A stretch of 64,000 nucleotides of DNA from Azadirachta indica (taxonomy: Eukaryota > Streptophyta > Magnoliopsida > Sapindales > Meliaceae), in assembly GCA_022749755.1 (NCBI GenBank), contig CM040452.1, forward strand, positions 10,186,350 through 10,250,349. Direction: 5' to 3'. Position numbers and translations under genes: made by a program. Positions within the stretch are counted from its first letter, which is position 1, and the number at the start of each line of letters is the position of its first letter. The notes beneath the pieces were generated by a model that worked only from the letters and a program-made list of their open reading frames with translations, searched no databases and was not told the DNA's origin. Positions 25,301 through 36,589 of this stretch are shown here, piece after piece.

Positions 25301-27914
25301 TTGTTATATATTGGTGGTGAGCTTATTTATCTTTATTTAGTAAGTACTTAATTCCTTCACACAAACCCCTTTTCTAACATCAATAAATGCTATGATATAG
25401 TCAAAAGAATAACAAGAAAAGCTATGGTAGTAAGAAAGGATAGAAATTGCAAAGGAAAATCATTGAGTTTAATGTTTTTCAATAATATTTTTTGTAAATG
25501 TAAGGGCTGATGCAAAACTCAGAATCTGAAAGCATCACAATGAGCCTCAGTCTGAAAATTTAAGTGTGGATTTTGTGGAATGCAAGATTATCATGCTTTT
25601 CTAGTTTCTTTTCCAGTGACTGTGGAAGCAGTAGATGCACAAAATAATAATAAGGGAAATACCACATCAATAAAGCTGTAATAGAAACTTTACCTAAACA
25701 TTCTGGTGTAGCACCGAATAGGAAGAATAGAAGTCAAGAAAGGAGAGAAACAACTGAAGAAATAAAGGGAAAGCATCATGACCTTTCTTCAATAATCTTC
25801 AAAGTCTAATTCTAAAACTGAAAATAAGACCCTATTTATAGTGGGGCTCAGAAAGGAAATTATTATATTTCTAATTAGAAAATATAATTCCTACTGTACA
25901 ATAACCATGAAAGCCAAAACCAACTATACAAGTAATACAAACATGAGTCTAATGAGAAACTAAAGTCTACTCCAAATAAAATAAGTTAAATAAAAATGAT
26001 ACCAAAACTAGTCTAGCATGTCCTACATCAATTTCTCTCTTGGAAGGAACCAAAATAGATATCAGATAACAAATTTGACCAAAAACTAGAAGTCTACTAC
26101 GCATCTATTATGAGTTGTTACACTCTCACAGACGTTTAACAACTACTCTTATGGATGTTTCTATTACCAGCATCAATAAAACTTAGCATCCAACCAAGAA
26201 CAAATAAAATACTGAGGACCTTCTCCATTACATGACCTTTCTCTTCTCCTAAATAAACCAAATTATTTGTGTTTCTCCTCTAAGGTAAGAGAATTTTAGC
26301 CAGAATTTTTCTTTTGGTTTTAACATTAACCAAGCAATAGTTCGTGGACTTGTATATTCATTCAAACAATTTGCCACATTAACAGTTCTTGTAATAAAAT
26401 GTAAGACATATTACTCTTTTATCCTCAGTTCAGAAAATAACAACATCACTTTAATGTCAAACATGTGAAGGCTATTGACAATCACCATTTTATAAGTCCC
26501 ATCATGAATGCCCAAAAAGACTGTCTCAACCTCCATCAAATTGTGATTTAAGATGCATGTGGAAGAGAAAAAGGACTGAGAAAGCATTTTTTGGTTATGA
26601 TAACTAGAAACCACTTCACCGTTTCCACATATTGCACATGCCTATAGCTCAAGGTCAGAGGTATGGAAGAAAATTTCTAAATAAAAATGCATGTGTAGTT
26701 GAATAATAAATCTAAGCTTATATACTTCATGTGCATCAAGAACCTCATGCAACACATGCTACACTGAAAAAAAGTTCATTTCAGATAAAATTGATCAGAC
26801 AAATCTAAGAGTAATGTAATTAAAAGTGAAAAAATCACAAATTCCAAGGAAAAGTTAGACATACATCGTCTCTCTCATCTCGAAGATCGCGCAAGGCTTG
26901 TTGTTGTGCCCACATTTGCTGCTCTGCAAGTTTCTTCTTATAGGCACTTGTAACAAATTTGTCCTTGTCTGCATAAAGGTGATCCTCCTTGCTTCTCTCT
27001 TTAGCAAGTTTTCTCTCGTAAATTATATCATGTTCTCGCTGTCTCTCTTCAGCTTTTTGGATCAATTTATTAATATATTTCGGCTGAAACAAGATTCCAG
27101 CAGCCAATTAGTTACAATCAGCTAGCTAATAGCAGAACTTCTAAATTAGCTCTTTCTCCCACTCATGCAAAGCTAAAACAAGAACAAAAATATTTACAAA
27201 TGCTTATTTAGAAAATAAAACATACGCATAATCAAAATATCAAGCCTATACTTGCTGAATCAAGCTTCTAATACTGCATAATCAATCATTCAATTCTTTT
27301 TTTTAACCCATAAAATCCGTGGTATATTCACTAGGAGCAAAACAGGGCTACTGCCAAGCCCTAAAACCTAATACACAGGAAAACACTATACCAATAGGTT
27401 GCCCCAATTAATTAATCAATCAATGACAAAATATCTTTTAACCATTTAATTTTATATACTCCATAACAAATTTCTAGGGCTGTCCTACGACACACTGGAG
27501 ATGTGTAATTCAAATTGAGTTATTAGTATCAAAATAGACCTGTGTATCTGCACGAGCCTGCACTTTACGATGAAAAGTTTGCTCCTTCATCTCATCATAA
27601 ACTCCATCATAATCAAACACAGATGGATCCTCTTCCAACGCTTTCTTTTGCTGCTCCTCAATCTTCAAAATCACAAATACAGAAAAGTTAATGTACTTAA
27701 TAACTAAACAAAAATAATAAATAAATAAACATACCATAGAAAATCATACCTCTTTGCGAGCCTTGTTCTTGCTAGCCTGGCGGGAGATGTCATTCTCAAT
27801 ATCATCGTCGTCGTCATCCACACTAAAGCCCTTAGGCGGTGGCAGCGGAGGTTTTGACGGCTGTTTCTTTTGTTGGGAAGGCTTACCCCTAATTTGCAAG
27901 CCGTACTTACTCAT
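19374..27914 (-). CDS. NSRP1/CCDC55-like nuclear speckle splicing regulator (DUF2040)
   Basis: Four coding exons on the minus strand: 27750-27914, 27540-27662, 26865-27083 and 19374-19898. All joints are GT/AG, all in phase 0, giving 343 aa. The N-terminus MSKYGLQIR, the acidic run SVDDDDDD, the block EEDPSVFDYDGVYDEMK, the coiled-coil ERKLAKERSKEDHLYADKDK and the block DLSDFYFNLQKNVAFGAG are the conserved features of the family. In animals NSRP1 acts in nuclear speckles on alternative splicing; a similar role here is inference. The C-terminal exon adds a repetitive PSAE(N/K) tract (19460-19590) and a basic tail ending ARKRSKQQ. The third coding intron is about 6.97 kb (19899-26864) and holds two Gypsy remnants. 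A probable 5'UTR intron is 27932-28082 (CGG|GTAACT donor, TCGCAG acceptor). Confidence 0.93.
19460..19590 (-). repeat. Coding 15-bp tandem repeat (PSAEN/PSAEK) in the NSRP1-like gene
   Basis: The last exon encodes about eight consecutive five-residue units of the type PSAEN, PSAEK, PSVEN or PSAGN. The nucleotide units are imperfect 15-mers with an additional 30-45 bp higher-order pattern (TCTGCGGATGGATTC-like on the plus strand). The tract is probably disordered. Such in-frame repeats often vary in copy number between alleles. Confidence 0.8.
22437..24088 (-). mobile_element. Truncated Gypsy element: LTR plus integrase C-terminus (copy 1)
   Basis: On the minus strand the sequence first reads as Gypsy integrase, with blocks such as HLHEEVCAKINKQNEKYQA, RFSHRKFVKLK, NGPFRVL and NTYKIDLSNVY, followed by FNVVDLSSF. 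It then runs into an LTR that contains a TATATAAGTCC promoter word (complement of 22685-22696) and ends at about 22437. GPFRVL is the GPF/Y-type module of chromovirus-like integrases. Several stops are present, and gag, protease and reverse transcriptase are absent. It lies wholly within the third coding intron of the NSRP1-like gene and forms one arm of an inverted repeat with copy 2. Confidence 0.75.
24089..25379 (+). mobile_element. Truncated Gypsy element: integrase C-terminus plus LTR (copy 2)
   Basis: Same family as copy 1 but in the opposite direction. The plus strand reads SPSQTTGHSPFKVVYDKNP, then KERFSHRKFTKLKSSAVGPF, NTYKIDFSDTYGV and FNIADLRPF, then the LTR with CTATATAAGTCCTT at about 25123-25136, ending ...CTTTTCTAACA at 25379. 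About 120 bp present in copy 1 (the HLHEEV region) is missing here. Stops are present. It begins right where the matching part of copy 1 ends, after a loop of about 250 bp. Confidence 0.75.
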
Positions 27915-28083
27915 GTTTTATCAATTACAAGCTGCGATTGAACCAAACAATGATCGCTACTATCAATTTTAAATTTCTGATTTATTACAGAGATCAAATG
28001 TAGAATACAATCAGTAGAAGAAAACATAATTAAATAAACGTTTTCTAACAAAATTACACAGAGCATGAATATTGAGAGTTACC

Positions 28084-28474
28084 CGATTTCGACCAGCAGC
28101 TGGAGCGAACAGTTAAAGAATCTGAGCTAGGGATTTTATTGGAGAGATTTGGGCATGAATTTGTACTGGTTCTGTTTCGGTTTGGAGTGTTAACGACAAT
28201 GGAAAGAAGTGCTGCAAATGGAGAAGCGAAGCTCCGAAAGATGCAGAAGCAAAAACGACGTCGTGGAACAATACTAGCTTTTGATGTACGTTTAAACCGT
28301 CGGTTCTGGCCGCTCTTCGGTTCTGCTCTTTTTCATTTTCCGAAAAGGGACCATTTTTAAACTCTCCTAAAATCAACCAAAAATGAAAAACAGAAAGACC
28401 ATATTACCCCCTCATAAAAGCTATGAATACAAAGAACGAAAGTTTTAAATAAAAAATGTAAAATTGAAAAATAA
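28084..28474. other. Probable promoter and 5' leader region of the NSRP1-like gene
   Basis: The minus-strand leader exon probably ends at 28083 and extends into this block, which is less AT-rich than its surroundings (28140-28330). An open frame on each strand here is uninterrupted, but neither shows a domain, and they are best explained by the leader's higher G/C content. No TATA box could be assigned with confidence. Confidence 0.35.
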
Positions 28475-28477
28475 TTA

Positions 28478-29326
28478 GGATACGTTTGGTAAAATTTTTT
28501 AAATAGAGCTTTTTAAAATAGAATTTTTATCCATAAAATTTTTATGAGTAAAATTTTTAATAAAAACTTATTAGTGCCCGTTTGATTTGACTTTTTCATT
28601 GGTTAAAAGGATTTTTTTAATGATAAAATTCTTTTTTAAATTTTTTAATGTCATTTAGTTGATAATGAAAAAAAATTTTTACAAATTAAAAAAACTGTTT
28701 TCCTTCTATTAGAAAAAAACCCAAAATTAGGATTTTTGGTAGTAAAATTTCTCCAACTTTTTTAAAAGATAAATTATTTAAAATACCCTTATTTTATTTT
28801 AAAAATTTTACGTTATTTCTTTAAAATAAAATATTAAAAATTTGTCTATTAAAGTAATTACTCAAATTTTCTCAAAAGTCATTTGTGACAACTAAATGAT
28901 TAATAAATTTTTGTTAAACGCTCTACTCATAAAAGTTTACGGCTAAAATCTTTACTTTAAAAAGTTTTATTCGAAAAGTTATATCAAACGGACCTTTAAT
29001 CGTTTGGTTGTCACAAATGACTTTTGAAAAAAATTTGAGTAATTACTTTAATAGACAGATTTTTAATGTTTTATTTTAAAGAAATTACGTAAAATTTTTA
29101 AAATAAAGTAAGAGTATTTTAGATAATTTTACCTTTTAAAAAAGTTGGGAAAACTCTACTGTCAAAAACTTAAATTTTGGGTTTATTCCAATAGAAGGAA
29201 AACAGTTTTTTTAATTTTCAAAAACTCTTTTTCATTATCAATCAAACGAAATCAAAAAATTTAAAAAAGAATTTTATCATTAAAAAAGTATTTTTGACCA
29301 ATAAAAAAGTCAAACCAAACAGGCAC
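28478..29326 (-). mobile_element. Tourist-like MITE, split by a nested copy
   Basis: The outer ends are GGATACGTTTGG at 28478 and CCAAACAGGCAC ending at 29326, an imperfect terminal inverted repeat, each flanked by TTA (28475-28477 and 29327-29329). The element is split by a second copy at 28574-28995. Removing that copy gives about 427 bp, matching the length of the two other copies. TTA/TAA duplications and GTTTGG-containing ends fit the PIF/Harbinger-derived Tourist class. It has no coding capacity. Confidence 0.75.
28574..28995 (+). mobile_element. Tourist-like MITE nested in opposite orientation
   Basis: About 422 bp, GTGCCCGTTTGAT ... ATCAAACGGACCT, with TTA on both sides (28571-28573 and 28996-28998). 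It lies inside the 28478-29326 copy, which is in reverse orientation. The pair can therefore fold into a long hairpin (28574-28995 against the right-hand part of the outer copy). Confidence 0.75.
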
Positions 29327-29392
29327 TTAACCTTTTCATTTTTCTTTTTTCGAATTTTAAAAGTATAACTAAAATCGATTAATGATAACTAA

Positions 29393-29823
29393 ATACCCGT
29401 TTGGTTTGGTTTTTTTATTGACCAAAAAAATTTTTTTAATGATAAAATTTTTTTCAAATTTTTTAATGTCGTTTGGTTGATAATGAAAAAGAACTTTTGA
29501 AAATTAAAAATTGTTTTCTTTCTATTGGAAAAAATCTAAAATTTGAACTTTTGACAATAGAGCTTTCCTAATTTTTTTAAAAGGTAAAATTATTTAAAAT
29601 ACCCTTATTTTATTTTAAAAATTCTATGTAATTTCTTTAAAATAAACATTAAAAATTTGTCTATTAAAGTAATTATTCAAATTTTTTTCAAAAATTATTT
29701 ATGACAACTATTTATGACAACCAAATGATTAATAAAATTTTATTAAAAATTTTACTCATAAAATTTTACGGATAAAAATTATACTTTAAAAAATTTTATT
29801 TAAAAAATTATATCAAACGGACC
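29393..29823 (+). mobile_element. Tourist-like MITE, third copy
   Basis: About 431 bp, same orientation and family as 28574-28995, starting ATACCCGTTTGG and ending ATCAAACGGACC, flanked by TAA (29390-29392 and 29824-29826). The interior shares blocks such as TATTTAAAATACCCTTATTTT with the other two copies. Confidence 0.75.
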
Positions 29824-29826
29824 TAA

Positions 29827-32101
29827 ATATTAGTATAAAAGACTCGACTTTCTGTTAATGTGAAAAGAAAATTCTGGTCTTCGGTTGTACGTACGTTTTC
29901 TTTAATTGTTATTCAATGGGGTCAGTTTTGTAAAAACACTGGCTCTTTAGGAAATGAAAAAGGATAAACATGTAAAACACTATATGGCTATCCTGATTCC
30001 ATTCTGGACTATTTTCCAAGACGTCTCTGTAACACAGTCGTCGATCCTTCTGCATCCTTCTGGTTGCCACCGTTCCTTTAAGGCATCAATTACTGTACGT
30101 TTACTGAAATTATTCACTCATCTTCTCTCTAAACCGTAAAACGTATGGTTTGATTTTTCGTTTTCTGCTGGTAATCAACAAAGAGTGTTCGATTTATTGC
30201 CTGTGAGATCCATTTATAACCTTATCGTGTTTTATCATTGGCTTTCGAGGTTTTTGCTGAGTAAATGCTGGGATGAAAAGGCTTATAGCTTTCATAGAAA
30301 GCTACGAGTATTTGAATTTTCATTGTGACAATTAGCATATTTATTTGTTTTGCTTCAAGTCAATTGAGTTTTAAACATTGCATTGTTTTTTCTCTCCATA
30401 TGTTTTTGCTTTATTCATCTATGAACTGCAATTGAATGAACTGAAATGGAATTTTCATAGTAAATATTGTTTCCACTGAACCTATGTGAACTACATGGCT
30501 TTTGGGCTTCCTAAAGGGGATAATCTTGGCACACCATACCAACTGATAGGTTTGTGTATTTAGCTGAATGCTTGAATTTATCGAGTCTTGGTCATTTGTG
30601 TTTCTGAATTCGGAGTGGCTTCTTTTATATCATGTAAAAATTATCCCTGTTTATTGTCATGGAGTTTGTAACCAACAAATCAAATTTTCTTTTAGTCCTT
30701 TTCCGTTAGTTTTTGGGCATGAACATGGATGTCTTCAAGGATAAATTGCAAAGGTTCACAAGGCTTTGTATTTTGACTGGGATATGGGGTGTAAAAACAT
30801 GGTTTAGAGACACAATACTAGATCTATAGTTGAGTGTGTCCGTTACTAAATTAATCTATGCATATATTTTATATGTGTTTATCCTTGGCTTTGCATCTTC
30901 AAATTTTTTAACCAAAAACATAAATCAGCTCTTAAATGGTAATCTAATGCAAAGACATTGAATTTTATCGTTTAATCCTTATTCAAAATGAATTTTGGTG
31001 GATTCTTATTCAGCTTTTCTGAGCATAATGTTGGGCACAACCATGTAACAGACAACTTTTCACCACTTATGTTAATAGGGAAGGACTGCCTTTAATTTGA
31101 ATTGATACTGCATTTTCATGCTGCATTTCTTGATACAATAACTATAAGTGAGTTTGTATTTTCAAGATGAGATTCCTGGATGGAAGCCTCTTGTTCTGTT
31201 TTTAAAAATCCACGATTTCCCAAATTGGTCATTTTTCTAATCTAATTGTTCTTTATGACTGCACAGCTGTTCCACTACCCGGTCATCTTGAATATGTCTC
31301 AAAGATAACCAATCATTTTTACTGTACATGTTTTCAAATTTTTTGCAGCTATTATGCTCAGAAATGCTTTCTTCATTAGCTAATGAAAATATAGCTCTTG
31401 GCTAATTGCTTCTTTTGATTCTTCAATTTGTTAGCTGCTTGTTTTAGTATTCAAACAACTGCATGCTAAAATAACGGTGTTGAGGAGCATTCTTTTGCTT
31501 ATTAAAACAAAAGGTCAGTATAATATGTGCTTGTGTGTATGTTTGTATTAATTGTAATCAGCTTCTCTGCAGCTGTGCACTTGCTAAAACTCGTCTCATG
31601 CAGTCAGATATTTATTTTTGCCCGTTTTGGAACTGAAGATTTTAATGCAATCTTAATCCTTTTATGTTATGAAATTTTTTCAGTTTTGACAGTATCCTAA
31701 ATTCCAATGCTTGTACCAATTTTGATGGTTAATCCTGAATCCAAGTGCATATAGCGTTCTCCCATTTGAATTGCTTCTCCCAGTCGTTCAGATTCATTAA
31801 TATGCCGCTAATTTGGGCAATGCTTGCCTGGTGGCCTCTGATGATGTTGAGGAGTTCTTTCCATCTGAGCATATTTTACATGTAATTTAAAAGATTATGT
31901 TTGATATGAAATATATCAAGCAAGCTATTTGCATTCACACAATTGTGTGAATTTATCTTTGATGGATGCGACGATAGTAATAAACTTGGGTTGGAACCAT
32001 AAGTCTGTTTATTCAGATAGAAATCACAGAGTGTATTTTTCTCATCCATTGTTGATCAGAAGCTGCTTTAGCTGGTTGTTTTTGTTATTGACGCAGGAAG
32101 C
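29827..32101 (+). other. Promoter, leader exon and 5'UTR intron of the 79-aa gene (inferred)
   Basis: The ATG at 32102 follows a good splice acceptor (TTATTGACGCAG ending at 32096), so an upstream non-coding exon is likely. The more G/C-rich block at 29980-30130 is the best place for it. A candidate donor is GTAATC at 30171. The intervening 1.9 kb is T-rich, intron-like, and has no open frame of note. Confidence 0.4.
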
Positions 32102-32341
32102 ATGGGAAACAAGCCTGTGATTGTGAGGGAAGAAAGAGAAGAAGTTTTTTTGAAACTTGTACCTCCAGTGGACCGTACTTACCTACGGTGGCTTATGCGG
32201 GATCTTGACAGGATTCATCGATTTACTCCAAAAAACACGCGTCCGGTAAAACCACCAGATCACTATATTGAGTACATGCGCTGGAATGGATGGTTGGATG
32301 TGAACTTGGACGATCCAGATCTTGCTCATTTGTTCAACTAG
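32102..32341 (+). CDS. Small 79-aa protein, function unknown
   Basis: A compact ATG-to-TAG frame of 79 codons follows a splice acceptor by only five bases, a common arrangement for plant genes with a 5'UTR intron. The product begins MGNKPVIVREEREEVFLKLV and is strongly charged, with Trp-rich segments (YLRWLMRDLDRIHRF, and YIEYMRWNGWLDV) and an acidic end (DDPDLAHLF). MG at the start could allow N-myristoylation, but the following residues are not a strong signal. No membrane segment or known motif is visible. The balanced codon use and tryptophans contrast with the surrounding AT-driven sequence, so I believe it is a real gene, probably conserved in plants. I cannot assign a function. Confidence 0.7.
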   Translation: MGNKPVIVREEREEVFLKLVPPVDRTYLRWLMRDLDRIHRFTPKNTRPVKPPDHYIEYMRWNGWLDVNLDDPDLAHLFN

Positions 32342-34934
32342 CTAGATGATCATGTAATTACTGAACTTCGCAGATGCAAATCTCCATTGTCAGTACATCC
32401 ATGTAATACAGGTGCACTAATGCCATATCGAAAGCCCATAACCTTCTTGGGCTACCTAGATATAACCTGTTGTGCCAATATGTTTTCCATGTATTTTTTT
32501 TCGATTGCAGAAACAGAATCCTTGTTGCTTACAAAACTATGCATCTGTTGAGAACCTTGAGGTTGCATCTATTCAAGCCCAAGAGAAGACTTTGGGCAGC
32601 ACATATGCCCATCAAAATCAGCATGATGTTTTGAGTTTTGTCTCTTAACCAAGAATATGGGGTCCTTTCTCGTGTCAATCATTGCTTGGACGGTGAGGCA
32701 TCTTTCCAAATATTAGCAAAGCATGCATTGAAAAATGCTGCATAATAATAATTATGATTACGATTATGATTAATAGTGGTTAATGGGTCTTCGATTAATC
32801 AATGTGCATGTGATGCTCCTAATGGAATCAAAAGATCTTTTTCAATACATTATTAAATCTCACCGAATTATATTAAATATTTTAACATAAATTTATTACC
32901 TCTTTAGAAGATTAATGTCCTTATTTATCCATTAACTTTTACAAAATAGTAACGCGGAAAAAATTATTGAAAGCAAAAACTATTTAATTCCCTTAGCCAA
33001 TAATTGAAGATACAGAAAATGGTTGGATATGACTTTAAATAGTTGTAAAATACTAAAATAAAATTCTCCCCAATTTTGACGGTATTTCTTATTAGTTTTT
33101 CAGATCAGTACTACCCAAATTCATATTGAATATATTATTGATTAATTACAAAAAGAAATTGATGATTTAATTATCAATTATTAAATTAAGAAAAAAAGGT
33201 TGAGAAACAGTAAAAGGTAGAAGCCCAGCCCATGAAGAGCAGTGTCCAGTCTGGCGGCAACACCGACCCAGCAACGTGTGGGGAGTGGTGTGAAAGCATT
33301 GGCGTCAGGACTTACGCCTAGGGTTTTTTGGTTGATGGCTTACTGCGCGCCAAAAAATCGCCAGTTTGTCGCCTTAACAAAAGGCGCGAATCGCCGATTC
33401 GAACCCTCTTTGATTATTATTATTATTATTATTATTTGTCTTCTTTATTTCGGTGCTCCACTCACAAGTTACTCCACCTCCGTTGCCACACAATGGAAAA
33501 TTACACTATTTTAGTCGGCAATTTTTATATATTCTTCTATTTGTTTATGCAATAATTTTTTGTAAGCAAAAAAAAAAAAACAAGTTTGATTTTGTGAAAT
33601 ATATTTGAATTTTTTGAATTTAAATGATAAATTAAAGAGTCTGATTTCGTTTAACAAATTTAAATAATACAAAATGCATTCAATTATCAAAGGGGATGAA
33701 AATGTGCAATTCATGTACAAAAATTGCCTCTAAAAAGGGGCAAGTAACATTGTCAACTTTTTGTTTCAATATATATCTTTAAATTAGATATTTTAGTGAC
33801 AACATAAGTTTGATTCAAGCTCTATATTATAAAAAATATATTTATAATCTAAAATGATAAATTGCATTATTATTTTCTCACATTTGATATGAACTAAGTA
33901 AAGAAAATTTTTTATTTTATCAACTTCTTTTTGGGATTAGATTTTTAATGAGCTGTAACAAAATTTAAAAGAGGTTTTCTTGCAAAAAAATATATGTATG
34001 GAAGGTTTTTAATTATTCTAGAAACTCAATAATCAGCAAGAACACCGATTTTACATTAAATTGTTGGAATATTTTCACTAATGCCCCTAAGATATGAGTA
34101 AATATTGAATATATCTCCTAAGTTTCAAAATTAATCACCAATAACAAAAATATAACTAAATTAGATTATATGTTAACTTGGACATCTTTTTTTTTTTTAA
34201 ATATTGCAACTTTATAATGTACTAATATTTTACATCAGGTGTTTATTGGAAATGTATGGTATTTAAAATTCTATATACGACAATTATAGTGCACCTTAAA
34301 CATCTCCATATACCCAAAACATCTTTGGACAATGTGTATCGTATCTAATGTCGAAATACAACAATTATGTTATAACCCAAACATCTTTGTATATACCCTT
34401 AGATCTAAATTTGAACACAACACGTGGGGAACCCACATTTTAAGTAGGGGAGTCTTGTGGTATACATCCTCAAATCTAAGAGATATTTGTCTACTAATAT
34501 TTATATCAAGTGTTTTTAATCAGATTTTAGATATGACAGTTATGATACACCTCAATCTAAATATAATTTGTGCAAGATCTATCATCAAAATTTATGATAT
34601 ACCCCAAATTGAGTATAATGTGTGCGATATCTATTCTCAAATTTAAAGGATATTTGCTCTTAAATTCGAGAGGTATCTACCCACATAAGAGACGAGGAGT
34701 CTTATATTTTAAGTAAGGGAGTACTACTTATTGATATTTATATGTGCAGTACTAATATTTACATTTGAAAGACCCATATTTTAAGTGAAGAGTCTTGCCT
34801 AGTGATATTTATGTGTGAGATGTTGATATTACATCATATGTTTACTAAGAGTTGAGATATGATAATTATGATACACTTAATCTGAGCACAATGTGTAGTA
34901 TCTATCCTCAAATCTGAGCATAATGTGTTGCAGT
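32342..34934. other. 3'UTR of the small gene, then AT-rich spacer
   Basis: The first few hundred bases are probably the 3'UTR of the 79-aa gene. A G/C-richer island at 33225-33405 has no convincing open frame and is followed by an (ATT)n run at 33411-33436. From about 34070 the sequence enters degenerate repeats. No gene supported. Confidence 0.4.
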
Positions 34935-34939
34935 ATTTA

Positions 34940-35511
34940 TGATGAGAACCATGAAAAAGGTATTACTAAAGCTTCAAGTGATCCTTTGCACAATCATAGA
35001 AGGGCTAATTAGAAAAGTAAGAGCCAAGAAGTTGCAAACTATCTTAAATGGATTAATTGAGAAGATATAGGCTTCAAGCACAATTCAAGTTGCAAGACAT
35101 AAAGGATTAGGCTTGAAGAGAAGACAAGGCTTTGTGAGCGTTATTCAACCTATTGGACAAACAAATATAAAGTTAGGCTAAGTGCATGATAAGAATTTAA
35201 GTAGGGCATGAAACAGAACAAGGCAGCCCCTGTGCTACTAAATCCTAATGTCACAAGGTTAATTAGGGTTTTGAATATTCCTTGTTTTATTTAATTTTTT
35301 TACCTTATATAGAATTAGTTGCTTAGTTTGTTTGGGATTATTATTTCCAAATAACAACATAATCTATAAAGATTTCCAAAATCTATCATTCCTAATTATA
35401 TTGAGGTTATGATTTTCCTACTTCATTTAGGATTTTCAAATTATATTAGAATTATAATTTTCATACTTAATTTAAAGTTCCTATCTCTACTTAATTTTGG
35501 ATTTCTATTAG

Positions 35512-35549
<38 letters not shown>

Positions 35550-35870
35550 ACTACCATTGTTTTAGAACTTAGAACATTATTGTTTTTAATGAGAAATAAT
35601 TTTGTTAGTTTTTTTGAAAACTTGTAAATTTATCAAGAATTGTATTTTTGTGACATTCTAATTCTGACTTATCACTCACCTTCTTACATATTATTATTTT
35701 ATACCTTTGGTTTGTGTTTTTCTTCATATTTTTCTTAAAACATTGGGTCAAGGTTTATTTATCCTAAATCTATTTAGTATTTTTTTGGGCAATTGAAACT
35801 ACAAATTGAGCGTGAGTCTCAAGTTTCAAATTGAGCATGAGTCTCAAGTTTCGCTATAAGGTTCGTATCA
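34940..35870 (+). mobile_element. Solo LTR with perfect 5-bp target duplication
   Basis: Starts TGATGAGAACCATG and ends GGTTCGTATCA. It is flanked by ATTTA at 34935-34939 and 35871-35875. No internal domain is present, which fits LTR-LTR recombination. It contains a (TA)n run at about 35514-35547 and a 25-bp tandem duplication near 35800-35850. The stretch ...AAAACTTGTAAATTTATCAAGAAT... at 35617-35642 is shared with the minus-strand LTR at 60066 and beyond, so both belong to one family. Confidence 0.75.
35514..35547. repeat. (TA)n microsatellite within the solo LTR
   Basis: About 16 TA units just after AGCC, at a position where related LTR copies have a short TATATAAG-like word, so it may be an expanded TATA region. 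Confidence 0.9.
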
Positions 35871-36589
35871 ATTTAGCCTCAAAGTTATAATATACTTCAA
35901 TCTAACATAATGTATATGGTATCTATCCATAGAGGGTGGGAAGTTATCCATATAAAAGGAGGGGAGCCCCACATAGAGGAAGCCAACTACCACGAGGCCA
36001 AAGACCTTGGTGGCATGTTAACTTAGATATCTAATGGTAATATTATGATAAAATAATATATTTACCCCTATTTTAATATGACAAAATAATATTACAATAA
36101 AGTTTCAAAATTATTCCCAAAAATCCTAATCTCATGACCATTTTTTTTGAATTGCAAATTAATAAACAAAAATGTTACCAACTTCTTGTTTGAATAAAAG
36201 AAATATGATAAGTATATTATTGCACTTATTTTTATCAAACAAGATATAATATTTTTCCTTTTCATAGTTGGTAGATACTTACCATAAGTATAATTAATCC
36301 CTCTTCAAAGTTGTAGTAAATATAATTGAACTTTCAATCTTTTTTTGATGGAAGAATCTATATATACTTACTTGACCATTCGCTTAGAGAATTAAAGATT
36401 ATAAACCACTTAAAAATTATAATTACAACTTACTAATAATAAGATATAGCACTTATCTATTATGAATTTGACCTAAAAATTTAATATTGGGTCATATTGA
36501 TTGAAGAAAAAGAGTGTAAACAAGTAGAAACATATGACTTTGAATAGTTACTACCACATAGCTCACCAAACATAGTGCGAGCCATTATT

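Larger units (their letters stand above)
34320..36010. repeat. Degenerate repeats of unknown class, split by a solo LTR
   Basis: Recurring words include GATATTTATGTG, ATTATGATACACCTCAATCT, GTATCTATCCTCAAAT and CATATTTTAAGTARGG(G)AGTCTT. They recur at irregular spacing of about 150-300 bp between 34330 and 34935 and again after the solo LTR at 35880-35960. No coding capacity or clear ends were found. It may be the inside of an old transposon. Confidence 0.45.

Noticed and set aside
28113..28376. Overlapping open frames on both strands upstream of the NSRP1-like gene
   Set aside because: Best explained by the leader exon and promoter; no domain on either strand.
33225..33436. G/C-richer island with GATTCGAACCCTC, a B-box-like word on the minus strand (tRNA or SINE)
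   Set aside because: No A box at the right distance on that strand; an (ATT)n run occupies that position. No cloverleaf could be drawn.
35955..36010. GGCCTCGTGGTAGTTGGC on the minus strand resembles a tRNA-type A box
   Set aside because: No B box follows within 30-60 bp; more likely part of the unknown repeat field.
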